A DNA stretch of 33,977 nt from Planctomycetia bacterium (GTDB taxonomy: Bacteria > Planctomycetota > Planctomycetia > Pirellulales > UBA1268), in assembly GCA_021414115.1 (NCBI GenBank), contig JAIOPD010000098.1, positions 1-33,977 on the forward strand. Reading direction: 5' to 3'. The position numbers were made by a program, and so were the translations under genes. This document shows positions 9,876 to 17,307 of this stretch, one piece after another (the first letter of the stretch is position 1; each line of letters begins with the position of its first letter). The notes beneath the pieces are model-generated. The model was not told the origin of the DNA and ran no database searches. It saw only the letters and a list, made by a program, of their open reading frames with translations.

Positions 9876-10027
9876 GCCATAGGCCCTGGAGTTGTGGAAG
9901 GCACCCGGCAGAGGATAGCACGGAGGCGGGGAAGGTCGCCAACGGGCCGAGGCGAGACCTGCGTCGGTCGAAGTCGCAGATGTGCTGAACGCATCGGCGA
10001 GGAAGAAATCCTGACGGCAGCCGAGGG

Positions 10028-11344
10028 TCATGCCGGAGGTGCATTGCTGGTGGCCGTCCTCCTCACGATGATCGCCGTCAGGTCGTCGAGCTGGGGTCCA
10101 CCCGCGGAGAATTCGACGACAGCCTTGAAAAGGACCTCGATGAGGTCGGTGGCGGGCAGGTGGTGGTGGCGGCGGATCAGTTCACAGACCCGTTCCTGGC
10201 CGAACGATTCGCCGTCAGCCCGTTCCCACTCGTAGAAGCCGTCGGTCAGCAGCACGAGCACGTCGCCGATTGCGAGTTCCACACGGGTCGGGTTCTCGTA
10301 GACGGCCTCGGGAAAGAACGCCAGTGGAAGCCCTTGTGCGGGAAGTTCGCTGACGTCGCCCTTGGCGGCGTCGTAGAGCAGGATCGGGCCCTGGCCGGCA
10401 CTCATGAACTCGACTGTGCCAGCGGCGGCGGAGAGCAATCCGCAGAAGGCGGTGACAAAGCGGCCCTCGGGCATGTCGAGGCAGAGCAACTGATGCACGT
10501 CGGTGACCGCTCGGTCGAGACCGGAAACTCCTCGGAGCCCTCCGCGGATCATCGCACGCGCCCCCGCCATCACGATCGCCGGCCCGACACCGTGGCCGGT
10601 GACATCGGCGATGACCACGGCGAGCCGATCGTCATCGAGCGGGAGAAAGTCGAAGAAGTCACCTCCCGTCTCCTCGGCCGGTTGGTTCCAGCCGGCCACG
10701 TCGAAGCCGGAAATCAGCGGTTGCTCGTGGGGCAGCAGGCCCTGCTGGATGGTCCGCGCGATGTTGAGGTCCCGCTGCAATTTCTGTTTCTCGGCGAAGT
10801 GCTCGAGCAGCTGTTGCCGCTGGATTGCCACGCCTGCCTGATTGGCGAGGAAGCCAGCGATTTCCTCGTCGCGGGCGTCGAAGGGGCCCGTGCGTTTGTT
10901 GAGCAGTTGCAGCACGCCCACGGTCGCGTCGCCGTGGTCCGTGAGGCGGACGGCGAGCATACTCCGGGTGAGGAAGCCACTTGCCCGGTCAAACTCCGGG
11001 TTAAACCGTGGGTCGGCGTAGGCATCGGGCAGGTTGACGAGTTGCCCCGTCCGAGCCACCTCACCAGCGATGCCACGGCTGGCGGGAAAGCGAATCTCCG
11101 AGATGGGTGAGTCGGCGATCCCGGTAGCCACGCGACTGCGAAGCTCGTCGGCCGCTGCGTCGTACAGAAAAACGGTCGCCCGCTCGCAGCCGAGCAGGTC
11201 TGTCGCGGCGGCCACGCTCGAGGCCAGCAGTTCGTCCAGGTCGACGGTCGCCCCGAGCCGCCTCGCTACCTCGAGCAGTCGCTCGAGATCGGCAATACAA
11301 CGTAAAGCAGCGGCGACGCCGACGGCGTCGGTTGGCAATGTCAT
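10028..11344 (-). CDS. GAF-domain SpoIIE/RsbU-type serine phosphatase
   Basis: A 438-aa soluble protein. ATG 11344 is preceded at 8 nt by GCGGAGGA, a good Shine-Dalgarno, so it is preferred over an ATG at 11374. Residues 20-175 form a GAF sensor domain ([44 protein letters not shown]). A helical linker follows ([16 protein letters not shown]). The PP2C-type phosphatase domain spans about 210-430, with metal ligands D229 (GGDFFDF) and D247 ([10 protein letters not shown]) and the late Asp pairs in [10 protein letters not shown] and LDDLTAIIV. Such proteins dephosphorylate anti-sigma-factor antagonists in partner-switching cascades. No anti-sigma kinase or STAS antagonist gene lies in this window, so the partner must be encoded elsewhere. 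It is the first gene of the minus-strand signalling series and is 152 bp upstream of the FecR gene. Confidence 0.88.
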   Translation of the reverse strand: MTLPTDAVGVAAALRCIADLERLLEVARRLGATVDLDELLASSVAAATDLLGCERATVFLYDAAADELRSRVATGIADSPISEIRFPASRGIAGEVARTGQLVNLPDAYADPRFNPEFDRASGFLTRSMLAVRLTDHGDATVGVLQLLNKRTGPFDARDEEIAGFLANQAGVAIQRQQLLEHFAEKQKLQRDLNIARTIQQGLLPHEQPLISGFDVAGWNQPAEETGGDFFDFLPLDDDRLAVVIADVTGHGVGPAIVMAGARAMIRGGLRGVSGLDRAVTDVHQLLCLDMPEGRFVTAFCGLLSAAAGTVEFMSAGQGPILLYDAAKGDVSELPAQGLPLAFFPEAVYENPTRVELAIGDVLVLLTDGFYEWERADGESFGQERVCELIRRHHHLPATDLIEVLFKAVVEFSAGGPQLDDLTAIIVRRTATSNAPPA

Positions 11345-11540
11345 GGGCGAATCCTCCGCGAATGGTGGAAGCACTGGCCGAGTGGGAAAAGAACGCGTTC
11401 ACTGCTGCTGACAATCGCGGCTTGGCCCATCGGCCTGCCGCCCCAGGTTTTGAACTCCGATCGGTTTGGATCGTAACGCATTGACGTTGATCCATCCGGA
11501 ACGGGAGGGGACGCGTGGCGTGTGACGCCCCAAGAAGTAG

Positions 11541-11710
11541 AGTCGGGGAGTGGCGCGGTGGTTTAGGCGGGGCCTATCTGTTTCCGGCCCTTTCGTCTGC
11601 CGGTGCCTCACGAGCTCCGCCATGCTCCGTTTCCACTCCCCGCTCATCGAACCGGACGTGCAGATCTCCCGCATCCGGCTCTCCGATCAGATATTCCGTG
11701 CTTTCGCACG
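11541..11710 (-). mobile_element. Group II intron 3'-end remnant (domain V and beyond)
   Basis: On the minus strand, 11681-11649 reads as a 33-nt hairpin that begins GAGCCGGATGCGG, has a GAGA loop and ends GCACGTCCGGTTC. This matches group II intron domain V: the AGC catalytic triad sits in the basal stem (GAGCCGGA paired with TCCGGTTC), with a CG bulge on the 3' side. Just 3', GGGGAGTGG (minus strand, 11641-11633) pairs perfectly with CCACTCCCC (11553-11545), closing an arm typical of the sequence after domain V. A CGTGC-GAAA-GCACG hairpin lies just 5' (11710-11697). No reverse transcriptase/maturase sequence is seen upstream, so the intron is truncated and cannot be mobile on its own. The assignment rests on motif recall. 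Confidence 0.55.
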
Positions 11711-11927
11711 CAGCACGGTCCGAAGCTTCTCAACTTTTTCTGGAGGTCGTAGGGGCAGCCCCGACCCTCGGCAAGCCAATCCGGCGCCACCGAGAGACAA
11801 CCCGTACTCCCCGCGGTCGCGCGAGGGGCTGCTCGTGCCCGACCCATCAACAGCCAGCGTTCCTCACCAGAAAACAACATCCGCAGGAAATCGAGCCCTG
11901 ACACGCGAGGCTTCAGTGGGAGCCGTA

Positions 11928-12020
11928 TTACTGGTGGGATGCCGAGGTGGCAGGTTCGCCTGCTGCCCGGTGCCTGTGAAGCAGCCCGACGATCCGCTCT
12001 GGACTACGTCGCTTCTTCAT
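11928..12020 (-). pseudogene. Possible IS3-family OrfA N-terminal remnant
   Basis: A 30-codon frame from ATG 12020 begins MKKRRSPERIVGLLH and then stops. This resembles the first helix of IS3-family OrfA proteins (typically K/R-rich, then a 'PEQIV..L' helix). The GGAAAGGG at about 8 nt upstream would serve as a Shine-Dalgarno. Nothing of the remaining helix-turn-helix or of OrfB is visible, so this would be a short relic. The match is brief and may be chance. Confidence 0.3.
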
Positions 12021-12114
12021 CCGGGAACCCTTTCCGGCCAAAGGGGGGCACGAGGATTCTCTCGCCAGACCTGGATCAAGATTCGGGGAGCAAATCGAGC
12101 GCTGCGCGTCACGC

Positions 12115-12366
12115 TCACCGGTGACCGTAACGGCCCGCCAGGATTCCCGCGAACGACAGGTCTTCGTCGAGCGTCGGCCAGTGCAGCCCACAGGGCGAGA
12201 TTTCGATCCGGCCCACATCTTCCTCGGCGGCGGATTCCAGCCGCGGGTTGCCCTTGGTGGGAAAACTTACCTCATGGCCGCTGGCGAACATGGACGTGGA
12301 TTGGAGGGTGGTCGTTGCTGTAGAAGAAAAAAAGTAGCCATCTTGTTGGAAAATCCTCGGCTTCAC
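12115..12366 (-). pseudogene. Collapsed DUF4160-DUF2442 gene pair
   Basis: The minus strand begins (GTG 12366) with VKPRIFQQDGY, the usual start of DUF4160, and continues after a run of seven T's in another frame as FFYSNDHPPIHVHV, the DUF4160 core. One base is missing at the T-run relative to an in-frame FFFFYSN. Right after the HVHV motif the sequence switches to the C-terminal half of DUF2442: SGHEVSFPTKGNPRL, then GLHWPTLDEDLSFAGILAG, ending at 12115. So the C-terminal part of DUF4160 and the N-terminal part of DUF2442 are gone. The two families are usually adjacent genes, often described as a toxin-antitoxin-like pair. Here both are dead: one frameshift and one internal deletion. Confidence 0.75.
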
Positions 12367-12831
12367 CAAAGTTTGTCCGACTGCCCGGCCTCGGTTCCAG
12401 GACGCCAAGCGGAGCCGTCGGCGGACGGACTGACGAGGCAACCGAACAAACCGCGGCGAGCCTTCGCCGCTGGCCAGCCACTCAAGCAGACACCACGAAG
12501 AGGTCGTCGAGTTCCGGGATCGACTCACCGTGATCGATGCGGTCGGCCGAGGAAGGAGACGGCCGCGGTTGGTCGCGGAGCCAGGGCGCAGAAATCCGCT
12601 CCCGTCCCCGACTATCCGGACCGAGGGTATTTCTGTTTTCACGGGCTTCCAGCGTTCGTTCTGCCCGTGCTTTCATGGGTTCGGAGTTGCCCGTGCCCCT
12701 GTGGCTGATGCCGGCGAGAGCGAAACGAAACCGGATTGGTTCGCCGGCGGTCGTTGGGATCATTCGTGCGCAGGGAATACGCCCTCCACCTTACCGCGTT
12801 CCGCGATCCCCTCACGGAGAGCCATCCCCTT

Positions 12832-12857
12832 TCCCGTCGCTCGCGCTCCGGGCTTCC
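12832..12857 (-). repeat. Dispersed intergenic repeat, copy 1
   Basis: Read on the minus strand this begins GGAAGCCCGGAGCGCGAGCG and continues ACGGGA. It matches 24 of 25 bases with 31170-31194 (one G/A difference). Both copies lie outside genes. Confidence 0.7.
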
Positions 12858-13135
12858 TGAGCACCCGATGCCGCGGATGCCTGCACGGCGATGGCCTGGT
12901 GCGATTCATCCGGCGGCTAGGTGGCAGCCCCTCACGCTTCCCGAAACACGAAGGAGACCGCCGCGCAGATGGACACGTTCGAGCAGATCAGCGAGGGCGT
13001 CCTCTGGGAGCAGTACGGGCATGGCGTGAAGATCCTCCGGGGGCGATGCACGAAGCGGTGCCACCCTCCTGGCCAAAAGCGATCCGCCGGGAGGTCTCCC
13101 GTCTCCGCCACGACCAAGAATCCGAAAAGAATTGA

Positions 13136-13165
13136 TTGACATGTCGGAATATTCCGATCTATGAT
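13136..13165 (+). promoter_or_regulatory. Near-consensus sigma-70 promoter of the sulfur module
   Basis: TTGACA (13136-13141), an 18-bp spacer and TATGAT (13160-13165) form an almost perfect housekeeping promoter, which is rare in this GC-rich window. It lies 54 bp upstream of the ArsR start codon, so it would drive arsR and probably the downstream rhodanese genes. Confidence 0.75.
13145..13158 (+). promoter_or_regulatory. Likely ArsR-type operator (perfect palindrome)
   Basis: TCGGAATATTCCGA is a perfect 14-bp inverted repeat lying wholly inside the promoter spacer. A repressor bound there would block RNA polymerase. The adjacent ArsR-family gene is the obvious candidate, giving autoregulation; this is inferred from position and symmetry. 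Confidence 0.65.
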
Positions 13166-13219
13166 CTGGGCAGGCCGCGACGGTTGCCGGCATGCCGCAC
13201 CGCGAGCAGTGGAGTCGTC

Positions 13220-13573
13220 ATGATCGACACGAGACGCAAGCAATCGCGAGTCTCGAAGCTCACGAGCCTCGAGGCTCTGGGGCAGGCGGCCGAATGCCTC
13301 CGCATCCTCGCGCATCCCCACCGACTGCGGATCGTGCAGATGCTGCAAGGTGGCCGCTATACCGTGGGCGCACTGGCTGACGCCTGCGAGATCCCGAGCC
13401 ACATGGCCTCCGAGCATCTCCGGCTCATGCAGCGGTGCGGGTTTTTGACCATGGAAAAGGAAGGCCGGTGCGCCTACTACACGATCGCGGAGCCACACCT
13501 CGCCAGCATCATGGCCTGCATCGAAGCGCGATTCGGCGGGCCGAGGGCGGGCCGGGCCACCGCCTCCGCATAG
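13220..13573 (+). CDS. ArsR/SmtB-family transcriptional repressor
   Basis: A 117-aa winged-helix regulator. ATG 13220 follows a GGAG at 7 nt; the open frame extends to 13136 but that part overlaps the promoter. The ArsR fold is recognisable: RILAHPHRLRIVQMLQGG (helix 1-2), ALADACEIPSHMASEHLRLM (recognition helix) and CGFLTMEKEGRCAYYTI (wing). Cysteines occur at 26, 56, 73, 84 and 100. They do not form the CVC motif of metal-sensing ArsR. The neighbours (rhodanese, persulfide-dioxygenase-like enzyme) instead recall sulfide/persulfide sensors such as BigR and SqrR, which use a cysteine pair. Which pair would sense here is not clear. The protein likely binds the palindrome at 13145-13158 and controls the four-gene module. 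Confidence 0.85.
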   Translation: MIDTRRKQSRVSKLTSLEALGQAAECLRILAHPHRLRIVQMLQGGRYTVGALADACEIPSHMASEHLRLMQRCGFLTMEKEGRCAYYTIAEPHLASIMACIEARFGGPRAGRATASA

Positions 13574-13681
13574 CTTTCTCCGACCGTCGATCCCACACCA
13601 TGGTTCTCGCACTCCCTTACCGTTTTATCCCGACAACTCGACCCTCGAGCCCTGTTCCCTGATCTTCTGGAGAACCTTTCC

Positions 13682-14242
13682 ATGGTTGCCACGATTTCTC
13701 CCGCGATGCTCGCCGATCTGCGACGGAAGGGCGAGAAGGTCACGCTCATCGATGTCCGCACCCCGGCCGAGTTTGGCGAGGTGCATGTCGATTTCGCCCA
13801 CAACATCCCGCTCGACCGGCTCGACCCGCAGGGAGTCGCGTCCCTCGGCGGCAAGGGCCCCGTCTATTTCGTCTGCAAGTCTGGCACCCGCAGCCAGAAG
13901 GCCTGCGAGAAACTCCTCGCGGCGGGAATCACGGATGTGATCAGCGTCGAAGGAGGCACGGCCGCCTGCGAAGCCGCCGGGGTGCCGGTCGTCCGCGGCC
14001 GGAAGGTGATGTCGCTCGAACGGCAGGTGCGGATCGCGGCCGGGGCGCTCGTGGCCGTCGGTGCCGCTCTGGCGGCGTTCGGCCCCGATCTGATGTGGCA
14101 GCGAATCGGCGCCGGACTCGCCGGTTTCGTGGGCTGCGGGCTCGTGTTCGCCGGCCTCACCGACACCTGTGGCATGGCGATGCTGATCGCGAGGATGCCT
14201 TGGAACCAGGCATGTCGCTCAGCCACCAGTTGCTCGCCTTGA
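13682..14242 (+). CDS. Rhodanese-DUF2892 membrane protein (YgaP-like)
   Basis: A 186-aa protein with GGAGAA at 8 nt before ATG 13682. Residues 5-105 form a rhodanese domain (LIDVRTPAEFGEVHV) with active-site Cys65 in the loop CKSGTRS, so sulfur transfer should be possible. Residues 115-175 form a DUF2892 two-helix membrane anchor ending in the family hallmark DTCGMAMLIARMPWN. The architecture is that of E. coli YgaP, a membrane-bound sulfurtransferase. It probably moves sulfane sulfur for the enzyme encoded next (start 26 bp downstream). Confidence 0.9.
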   Translation: MVATISPAMLADLRRKGEKVTLIDVRTPAEFGEVHVDFAHNIPLDRLDPQGVASLGGKGPVYFVCKSGTRSQKACEKLLAAGITDVISVEGGTAACEAAGVPVVRGRKVMSLERQVRIAAGALVAVGAALAAFGPDLMWQRIGAGLAGFVGCGLVFAGLTDTCGMAMLIARMPWNQACRSATSCSP

Positions 14243-14268
14243 GTCACCCCATCGCGGAGCGTCTCGCC

Positions 14269-15711
14269 ATGAAGATCCAACAGTATTACCTCGCCTGCCT
14301 GTCGCATGCGTCGTACATGATCACCGACGAGAAGACGAAGACGGCGGCGGTGGTCGACCCGCAACGCGACATCGACCAATACCTCGCCGACGCCAAGGCC
14401 GGCGGTTACACGATCAAGCACGTCTTCCTCACCCACTTCCACGCCGACTTCATCGCCGGCCACATCGAACTGCGGGACAGGGCCGGGGCCACGATCCACC
14501 TCGGAAGCCGCGCCCAGGCGGAGTTCACCTGTGTCTCCATGAAGGACGGCGATGTCGTTGAGTTCGGCGACGTGCGGCTCGAGATCATGGAGACCCCGGG
14601 CCACACGCCCGAGGGCATCTCGATCCTCGTCTACGATCTCGCGAAGAACGGAAAGGAGCCGCTGGCCGTGCTCACCGGCGACACGCTCTTCATCGGTGAC
14701 GTGGGCCGGCCCGATCTGCTGGCGAGCATCGGCGTGACGGCCGACGAGCTCGCCGACATGCTCTACGACAGCATCACCACCAAGCTCGTGACACTCCCCG
14801 ATGCCACGCTCGTCTATCCGGCCCACGGCGCGGGCAGCATGTGCGGCAAGGCGCTCTCCAAGGAGACCGTCTCGACGATCGGCGAACAGAAAAAGTTCAA
14901 CTACGCCCTTCAGCCAATGAGCCGGGAAGAGTTCAAGACGATCGTCACGGCCGACCAGCCGGAGGCACCCGACTACTTCGTCCACGACGCGATCCTGAAT
15001 CGCAAGGAGCGGGTGTCGCTCGAAGAGTCGATGCGGAACACGCTCAAGCCGCTGTCGCTCGACGACGTGCTCGCGCTGCAGACGTCGGGAGCCCAGGTGC
15101 TCGACGTTCGCGACGGGCTCGACTTCGAAGGGGGCCATCTCAAGGGAGCCCTCAACATCGCCCTCAATGGAAAATACGCGACGTGGGCAGGCTCGATGCT
15201 CGCCCACGACAGGCCGATCGTCGTGATCGCGGAGGCGGGAGGCCCGAGCGGAGGCGATGATCCTGCCGCGGAAGCCGTGATGCGTCTGGGCCGGATCGGC
15301 TTCGACAACGTGGGCGGCTATCTGGCGGGGGGCATGAACGCCCTGGCCTCCCGCGACGACCTGGTGGAACGAACCGAGCGGGTGACCGCTCCCGCACTGG
15401 CCGAATGGCTGGGGGGCTCGCGGGCCGAACTGACGGCGAAGCCGGTGGTGATCGACGTGCGGACCGCGGCCGAGCACGCCAGCGGCCACGTCACCGGCAG
15501 CCTCAACATCCCGCTGACGCATCTCGCAAAGCGGATCGGCGAGATCCCCGGCGAACGGCCGATCGTCGTGCACTGCGAAGGGGGCTATCGCTCGGCGATC
15601 GCCGCCAGCCTGCTCCAGCACCTGGGCCGCGCGGGCGTGCACGACCTCGTCGGCGGCTTCAAGGCGTGGTCGGCCGCCAAACTGCCGACGGCCGCGGCGG
15701 CCGCCGGCTGA
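14269..15711 (+). CDS. Persulfide-dioxygenase-like MBL hydrolase with two rhodanese domains
   Basis: A 480-aa protein. The start MKIQQYYLACLSHASY is the usual start of the ETHE1/Blh family; GGAG lies 9 nt upstream. Residues 1-240 form the metallo-beta-lactamase domain with THFHADF (H56, H58, D60), a GHTPEG loop, GDTLFIGDVGRPD and PAHGAGS. These residues fit a mononuclear iron site that oxidises glutathione persulfide to sulfite. A first rhodanese domain (about 255-350) has VIAEAGG where the Cys loop should be, so it is catalytically dead. The second (about 365-470) keeps Cys436 in VVHCEGGYRS. Fusions of this type detoxify sulfide-derived persulfide. The neighbours (ArsR and YgaP-like protein) support that role. 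Substrate is inferred. Confidence 0.87.
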   Translation: MKIQQYYLACLSHASYMITDEKTKTAAVVDPQRDIDQYLADAKAGGYTIKHVFLTHFHADFIAGHIELRDRAGATIHLGSRAQAEFTCVSMKDGDVVEFGDVRLEIMETPGHTPEGISILVYDLAKNGKEPLAVLTGDTLFIGDVGRPDLLASIGVTADELADMLYDSITTKLVTLPDATLVYPAHGAGSMCGKALSKETVSTIGEQKKFNYALQPMSREEFKTIVTADQPEAPDYFVHDAILNRKERVSLEESMRNTLKPLSLDDVLALQTSGAQVLDVRDGLDFEGGHLKGALNIALNGKYATWAGSMLAHDRPIVVIAEAGGPSGGDDPAAEAVMRLGRIGFDNVGGYLAGGMNALASRDDLVERTERVTAPALAEWLGGSRAELTAKPVVIDVRTAAEHASGHVTGSLNIPLTHLAKRIGEIPGERPIVVHCEGGYRSAIAASLLQHLGRAGVHDLVGGFKAWSAAKLPTAAAAAG

Positions 15712-15897
15712 TCGTTCTACCGGTCACCCGCTCCGTCGCCGCGGGCCCGGCCTCTTCCGGCGAGTCGGCCGGCGACGGCCCTCGTGGGTGTCTGTTCCCA
15801 TTTCAGCCTTCTCAGACGGCCGCGCGGCGTGCTAGCCTCCCTCCCAAATCACGACTTCGGCGCACCCCAGTCACCCGGCACGGAGAGCGAAACCACC

Positions 15898-16344
15898 ATG
15901 AACGCCATCAAGGGACTCTTGTCGCTGCTCGGGCGGCTCATGATCGCGGCGATCTTTCTCATGAGCGCGGTGGCCGGCAAGATCCTCAACTTCAACGGCA
16001 CCGTGGAGAAGATGGCCGCCGAGGGCGTTCCCTCCCCGACGATCCTGCTCGGAGGCGCGATCGCCTGCCTGATCCTCGGCAGCCTGTCGATCGTGTTGGG
16101 CTACAAGGGCCGCCTCGGGGCGCTGCTCTTGTTGATCTTCCTCGGCGCCGCGACCTACTACTTTCACGACTTCTGGAAACTCCCGGCCGACGCCGACCCG
16201 GCGGCGAAGCAGGGGGAAGTGATCGCCTTCATGAAAAACCTCGCGCTGATGGGGACGATGGTCTTCCTGCTCGCCAACGGCACCGGCCCCTGGAGCCTCG
16301 ACAACAGGGGACAGGCATCAGAGGAGTCGGCCGACGAAGCCTGA
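15898..16344 (+). CDS. DoxX-family membrane protein
   Basis: A 148-aa protein from ATG 15898. Four membrane helices are visible (LSLLGRLMIAAIFLMSAVAG, LLGGAIACLILGSLSIVLGY, GALLLLIFLGAATYY, NLALMGTMVFLLANG) with a C-terminal GPWSLD, which is the DoxX pattern. DoxX proteins often accompany sulfur or redox genes, where relatives form part of thiosulfate:quinone oxidoreductase. It lies 186 bp after the MBL gene and may have its own expression. It ends 20 bp from the convergent hydrolase gene. Confidence 0.82.
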   Translation: MNAIKGLLSLLGRLMIAAIFLMSAVAGKILNFNGTVEKMAAEGVPSPTILLGGAIACLILGSLSIVLGYKGRLGALLLLIFLGAATYYFHDFWKLPADADPAAKQGEVIAFMKNLALMGTMVFLLANGTGPWSLDNRGQASEESADEA

Positions 16345-16364
16345 CAGCCAAGCCTCTGCGATAT

Positions 16365-17261
16365 TCAGCCCCCTGCCGCCAGGAGCATCGTGGCGGCGTG
16401 AATATCGACGATCGACTCGATGTCGTCGCAGTAGCCGCCGCCGCAGACGATCGCCAGCGGCACCCCGGCCTCGCGGGCCGCCTCCACGACCATGCGGTCG
16501 CGTTCGAGCAGGCCGGCCTTCGTGAGCCTGAGCCGCCCGAGCCGGTCGCCCTCGTAGGGATCGGCCCCGGCGATGTAGAGCGCGAGCTCGGGCCGCGAGC
16601 GAGAGAACGACGCCGCGAGGGCACGGGCGAGCGGCTCCAGATAGTCCGCGTCGCCGGTGCCGTCATCGAGCGGCACGTCCAGCGAACTGGGAAACTTGCG
16701 AAGCGGGAAGTTTCGTGCGCCGTGGATCGACATCGTGAACACGCTGGCGTCGTTGGCAAAGATCTCGGCGGTGCCGTTGCCCTGGTGCACGTCGCAGTCG
16801 AGGATCAAAACCCGCTGCACGAGCCCGCGGGACTGCATCTCCCGCGCTGCCACCGCGGTGTCGTTGAACACGCAGAAGCCCTCCCCCCAGGCCGTGCCCG
16901 CGTGGTGCGTGCCGCCGGCAAGACTCGCGGCAACGCCATCCTCGAGCGCCGCCGCAGCGGCATCGACGGCCGCACCCGTGCTCCGCAACGACCGCTCCAC
17001 GAGGCCGGGGCTCCAGGGAAAGCCGATGCGGCGGACCTCGTCGGGAGAGAGCGTTCCAGAGAAGACGCGGCCGACATAACCGCGATCATGCACCCGCAGC
17101 AGTTCGTCGTCGGTCGCCGCATGCGGCTCGACGAACTGGAAGTCGGCCCCCGCGGCGGCATGAGCCTCGAGACGCCGCCGCAGCCGGCCATACTTCGACG
17201 CCGGAAACCGGTGCCCCTCGGGCAGCGGCAGGTGATAACGGTCGGAGGGAAACAGTCGCAT
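16365..17261 (-). CDS. Histone-deacetylase-fold hydrolase
   Basis: A 298-aa protein starting at ATG 17261 (MRLFPSDRYHLPLPEGH); an upstream extension to 17483 overlaps the methyltransferase gene and is not used. It carries the HDAC/arginase-fold active site: H119-H120 (GGTHHA), zinc ligands D157 and H159 (DCDVHQGNGT) and D234 (GADPYEGD), and the transition-state Tyr277 (CGGGYC). All key residues are present, so it should remove acetyl or similar acyl groups from amines. The natural substrate may be an acetylpolyamine, acetoin-related compound or acetyl-lysine protein; the sequence cannot decide. It is the last gene of the carbonic anhydrase-methyltransferase run, 46 bp after the methyltransferase. 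Confidence 0.88.
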   Translation of the reverse strand: MRLFPSDRYHLPLPEGHRFPASKYGRLRRRLEAHAAAGADFQFVEPHAATDDELLRVHDRGYVGRVFSGTLSPDEVRRIGFPWSPGLVERSLRSTGAAVDAAAAALEDGVAASLAGGTHHAGTAWGEGFCVFNDTAVAAREMQSRGLVQRVLILDCDVHQGNGTAEIFANDASVFTMSIHGARNFPLRKFPSSLDVPLDDGTGDADYLEPLARALAASFSRSRPELALYIAGADPYEGDRLGRLRLTKAGLLERDRMVVEAAREAGVPLAIVCGGGYCDDIESIVDIHAATMLLAAGG

Positions 17262-17307
17262 GATCGTGGCGGCATGCAGCCGGGAATGAGGCGACAGCCG
17301 GAGCCGC

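Larger units (their letters stand above)
11345..13135. other. Gene-poor region with mobile-element and gene remnants
   Basis: About 1.8 kb with no intact gene. All open frames are short, arginine-rich or overlap each other on both strands. Recognisable content is listed separately: a group II intron 3' remnant (11541-11710), a possible IS3 OrfA start (11928-12020), a collapsed DUF4160/DUF2442 pair (12115-12366) and a dispersed repeat (12832-12857). I see nothing identifiable in 12370-12830 or 12860-13135 apart from weak short ORFs. Confidence 0.6.

Noticed and set aside
12482..12763. 93-codon minus-strand ORF in the relic region
   Set aside because: Not recognised; overlapped on both strands by other ORFs, and no Shine-Dalgarno was found. 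Could be a relic of another element.
12969..13139. 56-codon plus-strand ORF (MDTFEQISEGVLWEQYGHGV...)
   Set aside because: It has a distant GGAG but ends on the -35 box of the arsR promoter and shows no known motif; too weak to call.
13864..15642. 592-codon minus-strand open frame
   Set aside because: It is antisense to the rhodanese and MBL genes, which have clear domains and catalytic motifs; the minus frame is low-complexity and matches nothing I know.
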